This document shows positions 40,830-53,253 of a DNA stretch of 64,000 nt, one piece after another (position 1 is the first letter of the stretch; each line of letters starts with the position of its first letter). The DNA comes from Pseudogulbenkiania sp. MAI-1 (GTDB taxonomy: Bacteria; Pseudomonadota; Gammaproteobacteria; Burkholderiales; Chromobacteriaceae): positions 2,456,501-2,520,500 of the forward strand of contig NZ_AZUR01000001.1 in the NCBI RefSeq assembly GCF_000527175.1, given 5' to 3'. The translations under genes and the position numbers were made by a program. The notes under the pieces were generated by a model. It did not search any database, was not told the DNA's origin, and saw nothing but the letters and a program-made list of their open reading frames with translations.

Positions 40830-41984
40830 CTATGGCACTCTTGGGGCATGTAACCCCAGCACGCTGGAAACCTTGGCCATCAGCTTGCTGCGATCAAAAG
40901 GTTTCACTATGAAATCACGAGCACCCGCTTTCAGGCTTTCAATAACGACCACACCTTCAGATCGACCAGTCAGCATGACCACGGGTATGTTGGCAAGACC
41001 GGGAACCGCTTTTATTTTCCGCAAAGTTTCAATGCCGTCCAGATCGGGCATCATTACATCCATCAGAATCAGGTCAGGCAATGTTATTCGCAATATAGAA
41101 AGAGCCTCAAGCCCACTGGACGCATAAATCAATTGATAATGCTCCTCGTGGAGGATCCGACCAACCATCTTGCGCAGAAATTCATCATCGTCGACAACAA
41201 GTATTGTGGGCCGAGAAGAGAACGTGGTCTTGCCGGAGTTATGTGGCAATTCGGATGGAAATATATGTTGCAATCTATCCAACAACTCTTTGAGTGGCTG
41301 GAGCGTCTCTTGCCTGATTTGCGCAAATTCATGCCGCAATGCGGCAAGCTCCTGGCCATCGATTGCATTGTGCCCACCGGCTGGTGCAAGTCGCTGTGAA
41401 AAACGGTCCAGCACCGAACCAAGTCCCTGTTCTGCCTGGCTAAGCGCACGAGCGGCCATAGTGATATGCGTGTTGTAATCGGCCCTATTCTGTTCTGGCC
41501 GGCTCTGTCGCTGCGAGAGGTGGCTGCCCTCTATTTCGATTTCCGATTTCGTTGAGGAGGGGCGAATTTCACGTGCTGCAAACCCTCGTAGAGCGTTATG
41601 AACGGACATCTTCAGACGAGGTGCATCGAGAGTCATCGGCCAGAAAAGAACATAATCTTCGAATATTCCTTCTCGGCACATGGCATAGGCACGCTGTACC
41701 TCATCTTTGTGACAGAGAACAATGGCCTGGTGACGCGGCCAGACACTCTTGTCATTGAGATGAAGCAGGTCGAGACAATGTCGTCCAGACACCTCTATGT
41801 CATTAAATGCAAAGACTAACACATCAGGAACATACTGTTCTACCGCATCATCTATCTTATCCGGGTTACCAGAAATGAAAACACGATCAAACTCCGTGAT
41901 CAGCAAATTTCTCACAAGATGAGCATCGACACTATTTTCAGAAACAATCAGAACAGTCGCCTGCCGTGGAGAAGAATGACTCAC
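40830..41984 (-). CDS. response regulator with N-terminal pseudo-receiver and C-terminal receiver
   Basis: A 384-residue protein. The C-terminal receiver (about 260-384) is complete: ILVVDDDEF, LILMDVMMPDLDG and FIVKPFD. The N-terminal 120 residues have a receiver-like fold (ATVLIVSENSVDAHLVRNLL) but lack the acidic pocket and show no phosphoacceptor Asp. Between them is a helical linker (about 165-245). No DNA-binding or enzymatic output is seen. I start at GTG 41984, which has AGAAGGAG before it. It lies between two receiver-EAL genes and may act as a phosphate sink or adaptor for the same kinase. Confidence 0.82.
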   Translation of the reverse strand: MSHSSPRQATVLIVSENSVDAHLVRNLLITEFDRVFISGNPDKIDDAVEQYVPDVLVFAFNDIEVSGRHCLDLLHLNDKSVWPRHQAIVLCHKDEVQRAYAMCREGIFEDYVLFWPMTLDAPRLKMSVHNALRGFAAREIRPSSTKSEIEIEGSHLSQRQSRPEQNRADYNTHITMAARALSQAEQGLGSVLDRFSQRLAPAGGHNAIDGQELAALRHEFAQIRQETLQPLKELLDRLQHIFPSELPHNSGKTTFSSRPTILVVDDDEFLRKMVGRILHEEHYQLIYASSGLEALSILRITLPDLILMDVMMPDLDGIETLRKIKAVPGLANIPVVMLTGRSEGVVVIESLKAGARDFIVKPFDRSKLMAKVSSVLGLHAPRVP

Positions 41985-42000
41985 GATCGCTCCTTCTATT

Positions 42001-43224
42001 TCATAACCTGGTGGACAACAAATCCGGAACACGCTCTTGCCACTCTTCCAGCCACCCCGGCAACTCATCAAAATGCATCGGTCTGGAAATAAAATAGCCT
42101 TGCGCGAGTTTACACCCGGTATGACGAAGGAAATCCCAGTCCTGACGGTCTTCTACCCCTTCGGCAACCGCATCGATGTCGAGTTGCTTTGCCAGCCCGA
42201 GGCTAGTATCGTACAACGCCCGCAAAGTTTTATTCGTCCAGGCCCGGTGAACAAAACTCTGATCTATTTTGAGTTCATCGAAAGGGATATCGCGCAATTG
42301 AGCAAGAGTGGAATATCCTGTCCCAAAATCATCGATCGACAAACCAAACCGCATCAAACTCAGGCGTGCCAACGAATCCAGCACAAACCGAATGTCCGAT
42401 ATCTGGCGGCTTTCTGTAATCTCCAGCACGATATCCGCAGGCGCTATTCCGACTGTTGAAGCCAAGTCCATCACAAAATCGGGAAAATCCAGCGAGGCAA
42501 GACAGTCCATGGAGACATTGACAGCAACCCGAAATCCGAGTCCAGCCCTCCTCCAGGATTTGGTCTGCCGGAATGCGTTGGCAAGTACATTGCGAGTAAG
42601 CTCATCGATCAGGCCATGCTTTTCGGCTAAACGGATGAACCGGTCGGGATACACCAAACCATCATCGGAATGTTCCCAGCGGACCAAGGTTTCCACGCCC
42701 ACCACCTGCCCGGTTGCCACAGCAACTTTTGGCTGATAGTGATTCACCAGCTTGCTGTCATTAATCGCCAAGGCCAAGTCTTCGGCATGATAAGTTTTTG
42801 CTGCCTTCGGTAAATGGGCAGGCTGGAGTTGTATCCACTGTGAAATCAGGGTGGCGAGTGCATCGGGGCTCACCGGCTTCCCCAGACTTCCAAGGAGCGT
42901 GATGCGATGAGCCCGCACCAGCTTTTCGACTGTTTGTAATAATCGATCATCCTCGCCACTCACCAGGATGAGGCCGCCTTGGTATTGGCGGTCAACCAAC
43001 TGGCGGACAAACTGAACTCCATCCATTGTCGGCATGTTCAGATCACAGAGGATGAGGTCGGAAACCATTTCTTGTGCATCCAGCGCAGCCAGCGCCGCTT
43101 GCCCACTGTCACACAGGGTCACCTGATGCAGCCCCAGATTCCCTAGTATCCGGGCAAGCAGTTTGAGCATGAAGGGCTCATCATCGAGCACCATGACTCT
43201 GACATGAGACAGGTCTATCATCAT
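42001..43224 (-). CDS. response regulator with EAL domain (paralogue of 39525-40742)
   Basis: A 407-residue receiver-EAL protein. Receiver: VMVLDDEPF, LILCDLNMPTMDG and the Lys near LGSLGKP. The EAL signature reads GVETLVRW (ETL, a tolerated variant), with DDFGTGYSTL, LKIDQSFV and VAEGVED intact, so activity is plausible. It is more complete in the catalytic loop than its neighbour. ATGATG at 43224 follows AAGGAAA. It is separated by 22 bp from the cut-off HPt fragment of the hybrid kinase, so kinase and regulator once formed one transcription unit. Confidence 0.9.
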   Translation of the reverse strand: MMIDLSHVRVMVLDDEPFMLKLLARILGNLGLHQVTLCDSGQAALAALDAQEMVSDLILCDLNMPTMDGVQFVRQLVDRQYQGGLILVSGEDDRLLQTVEKLVRAHRITLLGSLGKPVSPDALATLISQWIQLQPAHLPKAAKTYHAEDLALAINDSKLVNHYQPKVAVATGQVVGVETLVRWEHSDDGLVYPDRFIRLAEKHGLIDELTRNVLANAFRQTKSWRRAGLGFRVAVNVSMDCLASLDFPDFVMDLASTVGIAPADIVLEITESRQISDIRFVLDSLARLSLMRFGLSIDDFGTGYSTLAQLRDIPFDELKIDQSFVHRAWTNKTLRALYDTSLGLAKQLDIDAVAEGVEDRQDWDFLRHTGCKLAQGYFISRPMHFDELPGWLEEWQERVPDLLSTRL

Positions 43225-43246
43225 TTTCCTTTTTGCGACAGGCCGG

Positions 43247-43739
43247 CTATGGCGTCAGGTAAGAATCCAAATAGGCGTCGACGCAAGCCATCTCCGTCTC
43301 AATACGAGCCAGCAACGCGGACGAAGCTTTGACTTCATCCGTCCTGGCCGCCTCTTCGAGTTCGGCGCATAAATCCCCCAGAGCCAGTGCCCCCACTGAA
43401 CGGGAAGAGGATTTGAGCCGGTGGGCCACAGCCCCCGCTTTGACGATATCTCCGGAATGATAGGCACTCTGCAATTCGAGCAACGCTTTTGCCGCACTGT
43501 TTCTGAAATCCAGCAAGAAGTCGCGGATTACAGAAGGATCATCTCCAACCAGCGCTGCCAGCACACTGACATCCACAGGGTTTGATGACTCCTCCACACC
43601 AACGGGTGTAATCATGGGTGTTGTCCTGGATTCGGCCGGTTGCGATAGCCATTTCGTCAGCATGTCTTGTAGAGAGGAAAGCTGTGTCGGTTTGCTCAGA
43701 TAGTCATTCATTCCGGCCTCTTGGCAACGTTGAGCCTCG
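43247..43739 (-). pseudogene. C-terminal end of the hybrid kinase: receiver tail and HPt domain
   Basis: This is the 3' part of the kinase gene 45940-50396, cut off by the IS21-family element. From the IS edge the frame reads EAQRCQEAGMNDYLSKPTQLSSLQDML (end of the last receiver with its Lys), then an HPt domain with the phospho-His in AVAHRLKSSSRSVGA. A Met in MNDYLSKP (43711) could start a 154-residue free HPt protein, but it has no clear ribosome site. Confidence 0.9.
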
Positions 43740-43877
43740 CCCTGTGTCAGGCGACATCGTAAATTGACCCCCTAGCGACACGAAGAACTGACCCCCTTGT
43801 TTGCAAGGAGGCAGTCGTTGGAAACGCAGTATTCAGCGAGTCATCCTGTACCCCGTGAGGTTTGTGGAGTACGGGAG

Positions 43878-45879
<2,002 letters not shown>

Positions 45880-45939
45880 TTAACCCTGGGGGTCAATTCC
45901 AGATGTCGCCAGGGGGTCAAATCCTCGTGTCGCTTGACA

Positions 45940-48900
45940 CCCTGTCTGGTATTCGCCGTCAGGGCGATGATGGGAATAGGCCGGGCTCCTTGTTCCATAC
46001 GCCGGATTGTCGCGGTAAGTTGATAACCATCCATTTCCGGCATGTGCAAATCGGTCAAGAGCAGCGCATAGTCACCACTTTGCCAACGCTCCAATGCGGC
46101 ACGCCCATTGCCGGCGACATCGGCGGTATAGCCGAGCAAGGCGAGCTGATGCAGGATCACTTTCTGGTTGGTCTCGTTATCCTCGGCGACCAGGATCAAG
46201 CGCCCATGCCGGCGCGCCTCCTCCCTGGACGCCAACCTCGGCGCCACCTTGGGCTGGACGAAAGAAGAAGGCGCAGACACATCCTGCCCGCCTCGTCCGG
46301 CGGCCAGCGCCACCGCGCTCAAAAAGGTTCGGCGGGTGAGCACGTTGCCGTCCACGGTAACCAGATCGGCGGCCTCAGCCCGTGGACGCCGTCTCCGGCC
46401 ACGTTCGATGACAACGAAACGGACATCGAGCCCCGGCTTGGTGCCGCCGCTCGCGCGCAACCGGTCAAGCGCTAGTGGTTCGTTCCCGGCATCGATGACC
46501 CAGATCGATGGACCGGACGTCCACGCTTCGAATGCCAGCTTTGAACTGGGAAGGTCAGGCGCGCACGTGACAATGGCACCGGCCGATTCCAGATAGACAG
46601 CCAGATCACCGGCCAACCCCTCGCCCCCACCGATGACGAGACAGGGCAAACCAATGAAGCATTCGTCCTCGTTCTTGTCTTTGGATTCATCCTGGCCAAG
46701 CGCAAAAGGAAGGCGCACAGTAAACAGCGAACCCTTGTCGACTTCGCTTTCGACCGCTATCTGCCCGCCCATCAACTGAACCAGCTGATAGCAGATGGCC
46801 AATCCAAGCCCCGTACCGCCGAAGCGCCGGGTGGTGGAAGCATCGGCTTGAGAGAAGGCGTGGAAGAGACGCGCCTGGGCTGTTTCATCCATGCCGATGC
46901 CGTTGTCGGCGACGCGAATTTCCACCTCCACCTGATCGCGGCCGCTTGCTACCAGCACTGCCCGGACCGACACCTTTCCGGCCCTCTCCAGGCCCGTCGA
47001 GAACTTGATCGCATTATTGGCCAAATTGATCAGCACTTGGCGCAGGCGAAGAGGGTCACCCAGAACATGTTCCGGCAGTCCCGGATCGGTAAACAGGGTC
47101 AGCTCGATGCCGGCTTTGTCTGCGAGGTGATCAAGCAAGGAACAGACATCGTCCACCACGTTGGCAATGGTCATGGGAACGGTCTCGAGTTCCAGCTTGC
47201 CTGCCTCGATCTTGGAAAAATCGAGGATGTCTTCGATGATGCCGAGCAGGGAAAATGCCGAGTCGCGGATGAGCTCGACCATCTCCTGCTGCTGCCCCTT
47301 CAGGTTGGTCTGCTGCAAGACATCTATCATCCCGATCACGCCATTCATGGGAGTTCGGATCTCGTGGCTCATCATGGCCAGGAAAGCGGACTTGGCCTGA
47401 TTGGCCTGCTCGGCCTCTTGGCGCGCGCGCTCCAGGTCCGCAGTGCGGCTGGTAACCTTGCCTTCCAATTCCTCGTTGAGCCGGCGAAGTTTTACTTCGT
47501 CATCCTTCCGCTGCGTAATATCCCGCGATAAAACGATGAAGCATCTTGGCGCCCCCGCTGCCACCTCTTTGCGAGCAACCGACAGCTCAAACCAGCGGTG
47601 CCCCCGAGGCAGCGACAACTGGATTTCGCGGCCCTGTGACAACCCCTTGGCGCCGGCTTCCTGCAAGGCGACCAATACCTCCTGCGCCGCATCCGGAGGC
47701 AACACATCGAAAACCGAACGCCCTAAAAATCTCGCCTGTGCGGCGCTCAGTAGCTCTTTCTTGCCGGCCCATACACTTTGGCACACCCCATTCTCATCCA
47801 GTACGACGAGCAAGTCGGGGATGGCCATCAAGGTCGCTTTCAACTGGCGCGCCAGATTGTGACTGGCCTGTTCTGCCTGCTTGCGCGAAGTGATGTCTTC
47901 ATGTGCCAGCACGACACGGACCGGCCCATCCCCCGGAAAACGCGTGATCCAGCACTGGAACCACAATGGCTGCGATGATGTATGACAGACATATTCGAAA
48001 CAGCTCTCCATGCGCGCACAGGAGATGACATCCCGGATAAGCGCTGCGATGGAGGAGCCCTCGGCTCCTGCCTGCTCGCAAGCCGTGAAATAGTTCTCTC
48101 CTTCGCCAACCCGAATGGCGTTTGTACCTTTTTGTGCGGCAAACACTCGCCAAGCCCGGTTAGTGGCGAGCACGCACCCATCACCGTCTATCACGGCGAT
48201 ATGAGCAGAGAGGGCATCCAGGACAGCCCCTCTGAAGTGCTCGCTCTCACTTAATGCCGCCGTGCGCAGGGCCACCATGGCTTCAAGATGCGTGTTCAGC
48301 TCTTTCAACTGATCCTGGCTGGCCTGCAAGGCGATCTCCGCCAACTTCCTGTCATGGATGTCTGCGTATATGCCGGACATGTTGAGAGGCCGGCCATCCT
48401 CGTCTCGCACCGTGACACTGCCGTGATCCAGAATCCAGCGCCATTCGCCGGATTTGGTTCGCATCCGATATTCGGCCGAGTAACTGTCGACTCGCCCAGC
48501 CAAGTAATCGCTCAATTGCGCTTCTACACGCTCCCGATCTTCTGGATGAACCATTTGAAGCCACTCATCATAGCGGCCTGTCAGTTCACCCGGCTCGTAG
48601 CCCAGCATCGTATACCGGCGATCGCTGTAAACGCTCATGTTCGTGCGCAGATCCCAGTCCCAATAGCCTTGCTGACTGGCCTCCATCACCCTCTGCAGCA
48701 AGGCCTCGTTGGCACGCAACTGTGCGCGGCCTTCGTTGACCTTCCGGGCAATGCGCACGTTCTGTCCAGCGGCCACCAATACAAAGGTCAGCACGAACAG
48801 CGTGACAAACACGCTACCTGCCAAGTACAGCATCGCCGGCACCGACTGTCCCAGCCGCCATGGGGCGAGGGACCACACTTCGAGCAGCAGGTACCGTCCA

Positions 48901-50396
48901 CCCAGGCCACTGATGATGCTGGTCCTGTTCGCCGGCATGGCTCGCAAGGCAGGCGGTCTATTGTCGAACAGAGGGAGTGACGTACTTGAGCCTTCGAGAT
49001 GGGACAATCGATACGCCACTGCCCCGCGAGCCGCATGCTCGTCCAGGCCCGCGAAAATTTCCTTAAAATAGAAAACACCGACGACAAATCCCTTGAGGGC
49101 TGCACGCCTGGCTTCTACCCCAGCCGTCCGGGCATCGAATCCCTGCCGGTAGATCGGCACGAACAACCGCCAGTCGTCTTGCCGACCCACGTCCTTTGAG
49201 TCATAAAACGCTTCACGGTCGGCCAGCGTTATCGTAGCCCCGTCCATCGCGCGCTTCATTGCTGCCAGGCTACTAGCTTCCACCCCGACATCCAGTCCAA
49301 AGGCTTCCGACCTGCCCGATGACGTGGCAATAAACAGGAAAGGGAAATACTCGCTGCGCTCTCCGGCCGGCTGCAAGCGCCCATAGCGATCCCGCTGCCT
49401 GAAAACGAAATCGTCAAGGCCGGCGCTTCGTGCTTCTTTTTCCACGGTTAGCCGGTTTGCCTGCGGCACCCTCGGCACCCACACCAGGGCATGAAGTCCA
49501 TCAAACAGGTTCAGGGACCGTCGGCTAAACCGCTCGAACTCCTCCCGGCTTACTTCTCCCCTGGTATTGAACAGGTCACTCATGGCCAGGACCGGCTGCA
49601 GCTGTTGTGCAGTGCGAGCCGTCAAATAATCACGTGCGTCCTCGCTCGTGGCGCTGAGCAGCGCATTCCACGTTGCACGTTCGGCGTGCCCGAGCCAGAC
49701 ATAACCGGCCAATGCCAGCGCGCAAGTGACAAAGGGTGGCACGGCAAGCTGCAGCATGCTGCTACGCCATTGCTGGCGAACCTCAGGCAATAGCGGCAAG
49801 AAGAGTGGGAAGACGAGGAGTACGCCGAGGCTATCGCCCGCCCACCAGGTGCCCCAGGTTGCCAGCAGGGCCTCGGATGGCAGTTGCGCAAACCTATGCA
49901 AGGCCGCTATGCCAATCGTGGCAGATATCAGGCAAGCCAACGGTCCACCCAGGAGCAAACTGAAGAGCACATTGCGCTCCTCTTGCTGCGGTTCAGCGTA
50001 ATTGGCTACCGGCCGCAGCCATCGAGCCCCGACAACAGCCTGTAGTGCTGCCCCCGTGGCCAATGCTGCCGACAAAGCCATCACGGACAGAGAGGTGCTA
50101 CTTCCTTGTAGGAGACCTCTGCTAAGCTGGTCTGAAACGAAAGCCCCCAGCCACACCGCCGGCCAGCAGCGACCTCCCCATGCCAGCAGCCCGCACAGGG
50201 CCACACCTGCGGCTGGCCATAGCGGTGTGGCATAAGAAGTTGGAGCCAGATACAGGCTGAGCTGCGCGCTGCCGAGATAGGCCAACGCCAACAACGACAA
50301 TTGCAACCAGCGCGAGAGAGGCTGCGTCACCGGACCTGGTAGCGCCGATGAGTCGTCTTGGTTCTCACGAACCTTGAAATGCAAGGATGAAGTCAT
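45940..50396 (-). pseudogene. giant hybrid sensor histidine kinase (MASE1-CHASE-PAS-HK-REC), truncated by IS21
   Basis: From the ATG at 50396: MASE1 membrane domain (residues about 20-240), a CHASE-like periplasmic sensor (250-510), a membrane helix, three PAS domains (from about 560; first one QQGYWDWDLRTNMSVYSDRRY), HisKA with SHEIRTP, HATPase (NAIKFS, DNGIGM, GGTGLGLAI), a degenerate receiver, and a true receiver (VAEDNETN, LLLTDLHMPEMDG). The IS cuts it after IALTANTRQG. The rebuilt gene, with 43247-43739, encodes 1649 residues including HPt. The present product ends with about 40 foreign residues and lacks the receiver Lys and HPt. Confidence 0.92.
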
Positions 50397-50623
50397 AGCA
50401 GACTCGAGAAATGAACCCTTTGTTCTTATGTCAATGTAAACCACACAACATGAAGTGGCTGGGTTGTTCCTGCCAGGCGAACGAGTCTCAAGCGCCCTTC
50501 AAGCATCTATCGGCAGTCCTTCGGCGTGTTCCTGACAAAAGAAGCAAAAGCATGCCGGGCACAGTCACAAGGCCAACAGATAAATGCGTTTGTCATTATT
50601 TTTTGCCATGTTCAACAGATTAA

Positions 50624-51004
50624 TCATGCAACATCGTGCAGCAATCCCCCGATCGCCACGCTCATTGCAGCTACCATCGTGAGCATGGCCTGGCTGGAAT
50701 ATTCTTTTAAAATTTGACCGGAGCCAGTATCCCGCAGCCTGACAACGACTTGATTCGGATAGCGCTGCACTTCGAATACCAGGTCGACCGAATGCCTTCT
50801 CAACAAATCGTTGGCCAATGAGATGGAAGCATCGAGATGTCCTTCGGTGACCACCGTTTCGGGTGACACCAGCTCGTTGCCCCCCCCAGCGTGATGCTCC
50901 ATCGAAGAAGTTGTCATGGCCATGCGGTCACTTGTTTTGAGTGCCATGACGGACAATGATGCGGCGGCTAGCAGAGTAGGCGAGTTGATTGTCAGTGCTT
51001 CCAT
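50624..51004 (-). CDS. FlaG-family-like protein
   Basis: A 126-residue protein whose C-terminal half resembles FlaG: LRRHSVDLVFEVQRYPNQVVVRLRDTGSGQILKEYSSQAMLTM, matching the LxFxxDxxxxxxVVxVxDxxTGExIRQIP pattern. FlaG proteins influence flagellar filament length. The ATG at 51004 follows AAGGATCGGC. No other flagellar gene is in the window; it lies between the kinase and a FixJ-type regulator gene. Confidence 0.7.
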   Translation of the reverse strand: MEALTINSPTLLAAASLSVMALKTSDRMAMTTSSMEHHAGGGNELVSPETVVTEGHLDASISLANDLLRRHSVDLVFEVQRYPNQVVVRLRDTGSGQILKEYSSQAMLTMVAAMSVAIGGLLHDVA

Positions 51005-51383
51005 TGCCGATCCTTCATTACCGGTCACTGAGTCGCCTCACATGCACATCAAGTGACAGGATCAGTAGACTTGCAAACCATTCGGCCGACCAAACGTTGT
51101 CCGCATCGGGGATGCTTCAACATCGTCCTCCGCGGCGATCTATGCTCAGAACCCGGCATCGCATGCCATTTGGGCAAACCATGGAAAAGCATAAGTTGTA
51201 ATGCCGGTAAAGAAAATTCGTTAATTCCCATAGATGACTAAGTAAAATTACTTATCTGAGGATAACGACGACAAGAAACCTCATTGATTTCGTTGCATTT
51301 GAGTAGACTGATGAATAAGAATTCGATGTTCTACAGCACATCTCCACTTAAGACACCCAGGGATGCAAGCAAAAGGAGGAATA
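51005..51383. other. 379-bp intergenic region with a small Cys-rich open frame
   Basis: The region separates the FlaG-like gene and the regulator at 51384. A plus-strand frame at 51053-51241 (62 codons, RPTKRCPHRGCFN and a further three Cys) has no ribosome site or known family, so I do not call it a gene. The AT-rich stretch 51230-51360 probably holds the promoter of 51384. Confidence 0.4.
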
Positions 51384-52052
51384 ATGCAATATGGACAGAC
51401 TGTCTTTGTCGTCGATGACGATGATTTTTTCAGAAATGCCTTACAAAGAATCTTCCGCTCGGCCGGCTTCCAGGTAGAGACTTTTGCCAGTGCCGAGCTC
51501 TTTCTGGAGGGCTACAAGCCCTGCGAGGAATCCTGTCTCATCCTCGACTTACGCATGCCTGAGGTGGGCGGCCTCGAATTGCTGAAGTGCTTGCAGCAGC
51601 GGCAAATCGATCTGCCAGTCATCGTCTATACTGGCAACGCAGATGTTCAAGTGGCTGTTCGCGCCATGCAGGAAGGGGCTTTCACCCTCATAGAGAAGCC
51701 GTTGAGCAGCGAACTTCTGATCGAGCAAGCCCGTGCAGCTATCACCAGCTCCCGTTTCAAACGTGCACGCCAAGCCAAGGTAGCCAAGGCGCGGGAAAGC
51801 CTTGCTTTGCTTACTGAGCGCGAAACACAAGTGGCAAAATGTCTCGCTGAAGGGCTTTCAGCAGCGGAAACGGCAAGCTGTCTGGGGATCAGCGCACGAA
51901 CAGTAGAAGTCCACCGGGCCAATCTTTTTCGCAAACTACAGATAAAGTCCAGCGCTGTTCTCGCCCAACTGGTACTTTTAGCAGAACAGAACGACATCGC
52001 TGCAGACAACTTTGTTGATAAAGCAAGCCATCTAAACAAGCTGTTGAAATAA
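51384..52052 (+). CDS. FixJ/LuxR-type response regulator
   Basis: A 222-residue two-component regulator. Receiver residues are VFVVDDDDFF, the phospho-Asp in LILDLRMPEVGG, the Thr in VIVYTGNAD and the Lys in LIEKPLS. The LuxR helix-turn-helix follows at about 140-205 (LTERETQVAKCLAEGLSAAETASCLGISARTVEVHRANLFRKLQIKS). It is the FixJ/NarL-mix type with a PxxVGG loop. The ATG at 51384 follows AAAGGAGGA. No cognate kinase is adjacent except the disrupted hybrid kinase on the other strand. Confidence 0.93.
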   Translation: MQYGQTVFVVDDDDFFRNALQRIFRSAGFQVETFASAELFLEGYKPCEESCLILDLRMPEVGGLELLKCLQQRQIDLPVIVYTGNADVQVAVRAMQEGAFTLIEKPLSSELLIEQARAAITSSRFKRARQAKVAKARESLALLTERETQVAKCLAEGLSAAETASCLGISARTVEVHRANLFRKLQIKSSAVLAQLVLLAEQNDIAADNFVDKASHLNKLLK

Positions 52053-52102
52053 AGCGTATTTCTATCCCGCCCCCGGGAGCTGGCCAAGGCCCCTGCCTCT
52101 GT

Positions 52103-52138
52103 CCAAAACGGCGCGGGAATAGGCCCGCGCTGTTTTGG
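52103..52138. terminator. hairpin between the regulator and bluB
   Basis: CCAAAAC-G-GCGCGGG (52103-52117) pairs with CCCGCGC-T-GTTTTGG (52124-52138) with one G-T pair and a six-base loop. It lies 51 bp after the regulator stop and 65 bp after the bluB stop side on the opposite strand, so it can serve both converging genes. There is no T tract directly after it. Confidence 0.6.
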
Positions 52139-52202
52139 GGCGTGTCCGAATTTTTGTGTAAACGGGTCTTCGTTTAACTTAAGGACGGTTCGTTCTTCGA
52201 AC

Positions 52203-52988
52203 TCAATAAAGAGGATCAGGCATGGTTACCGGCTGGCGCTCGGTGGCATTTACCGCTGCCTGTGCTGCCGCCTGGTCGCGCATCAACTGCCGGATGAGGG
52301 GTTGCTGCTTATCGCTGTGCCCCCACTGGTCGAAATACACCAACTCTTCAATGGGCAGACGTGGCAGCCAACCCGCGGCCTCGAGTTCCGGCTTGCTGTA
52401 GAAGTGGCTGACATAGCCGACGCAAAGATAAGCAATCGGGGTGATGCCCTTGGGAATGCCGAGAGCCGCCTGCAATGCAGCCTGGTTGAAAATGCTCACC
52501 CACCCCACGCCCAATCCCTCGGCGCGCGCCGCCAGCCAGAGGTTCTGCACGGCGCAGACGCTGCTGTAGAGATCCATGGTCATCATGTGTGTGCGGCCCA
52601 CCACTACCGGGCCGGTGCGCTTGCGGTCGCAGGTGATGCAGATGCCGACGGGCGACTCCAGGATGCCTTCGAGCTTGAGCTTCTTGTAGGTGGCTCGCTT
52701 GTCATCTTCGAACATCTCCGCCGCTTCGGCGTGAGCTTCGGCAAAGGCGGCGTGCACCCTGCGCTTGACCTCATCCGACCGCACCACCAGAAAATTCCAC
52801 GGTTGCATGAATCCGACGGAAGGCGCGTAGTGTGCCGCGGTGATGATACGGCTCAACACTTCGTCCGGCACGGCCTTGGGCAGAAACTGGCCACGCACGT
52901 CGCGGCGCGAAAAGATGGTTTGATAGACGGCTGCACGATCATCGGCAGTGAAGGCGTGAATGTCCTGACTGGCTTGTTCCATTTTCAT
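52203..52988 (-). CDS. bluB: 5,6-dimethylbenzimidazole synthase BluB
   Basis: A 261-residue nitroreductase-fold enzyme that cuts up reduced FMN to give the lower ligand of vitamin B12. Family blocks are FSRRDVRGQFLPKAVPDEVLSRIITAAHYAPSVGFMQPWNFL, SPVGICITCDRKRTGPVVVGRTHMMTMDLYSSVCAVQNLWLAARAEGLGVGWVSI and GYVSHFY. The ATG at 52988 has AGGGGAA before it. It is preceded by a cobalamin riboswitch. The C-terminal 30 residues (Gln/Ala-rich) are an extension beyond the core. Confidence 0.93.
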   Translation of the reverse strand: MKMEQASQDIHAFTADDRAAVYQTIFSRRDVRGQFLPKAVPDEVLSRIITAAHYAPSVGFMQPWNFLVVRSDEVKRRVHAAFAEAHAEAAEMFEDDKRATYKKLKLEGILESPVGICITCDRKRTGPVVVGRTHMMTMDLYSSVCAVQNLWLAARAEGLGVGWVSIFNQAALQAALGIPKGITPIAYLCVGYVSHFYSKPELEAAGWLPRLPIEELVYFDQWGHSDKQQPLIRQLMRDQAAAQAAVNATERQPVTMPDPLY

Positions 52989-53044
52989 AGCAATTCCCCT
53001 TGCGTGAAAAGATGGCGCCTTGCCTGGCCTTGCAATGCGCGAAT

Positions 53045-53225
53045 TTTTCAGGCCGGTCTTCTGACTCGGATTCAACTGCTGCCAGCGCCTTCCCGGCGTT
53101 CACCAGTGGCTTGTTGCTGGAGCATCCTCCATACAGCGTTGGGCACGTGGCGGCATTGCACCGCCTTCCCGATTCTCCCCGCGCCTTGCGGCGCCGGGCA
53201 CCTGAAAGCGCCGATGATCAGCGAG
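53045..53225 (-). ncRNA. cobalamin riboswitch controlling bluB
   Basis: Reading leftward: a 5' stem (TTTCAGGTGCCC), then GGGAATCGGGAAGGCGGTGCAATGCCGCCACG, CCAACGCTGT, GGAGGATGCTCC, GCCACTG and finally the B12-box-like GAGTCAGAAGACCGGCC (53051-53068), about 60 bp before the bluB ATG. The order of these blocks and the pairing of GGTGC/GCACC regions are those of the AdoCbl riboswitch. High cobalamin would shut off bluB. Confidence 0.88.
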
Positions 53226-53229
53226 AGCT

Positions 53230-53253
53230 GATGGCATTGTCAAAATTAAGTTA
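53230..53253. repeat. short dispersed repeat, copy 2
   Basis: GATGGCATTGTCAAAA-TT-AAGTTA, nearly identical to 39335-39358. It overlaps the stop codon of the phosphopantetheinyl transferase gene and lies just before the bluB riboswitch, at the downstream edge of the biosynthetic operon. Confidence 0.5.

Noticed and set aside
51053..51241. 62-codon Cys-containing plus-strand frame
   Set aside because: Cysteine spacing is suggestive of a metal site, but there is no ribosome site, no known relative, and it lies in a likely promoter region.
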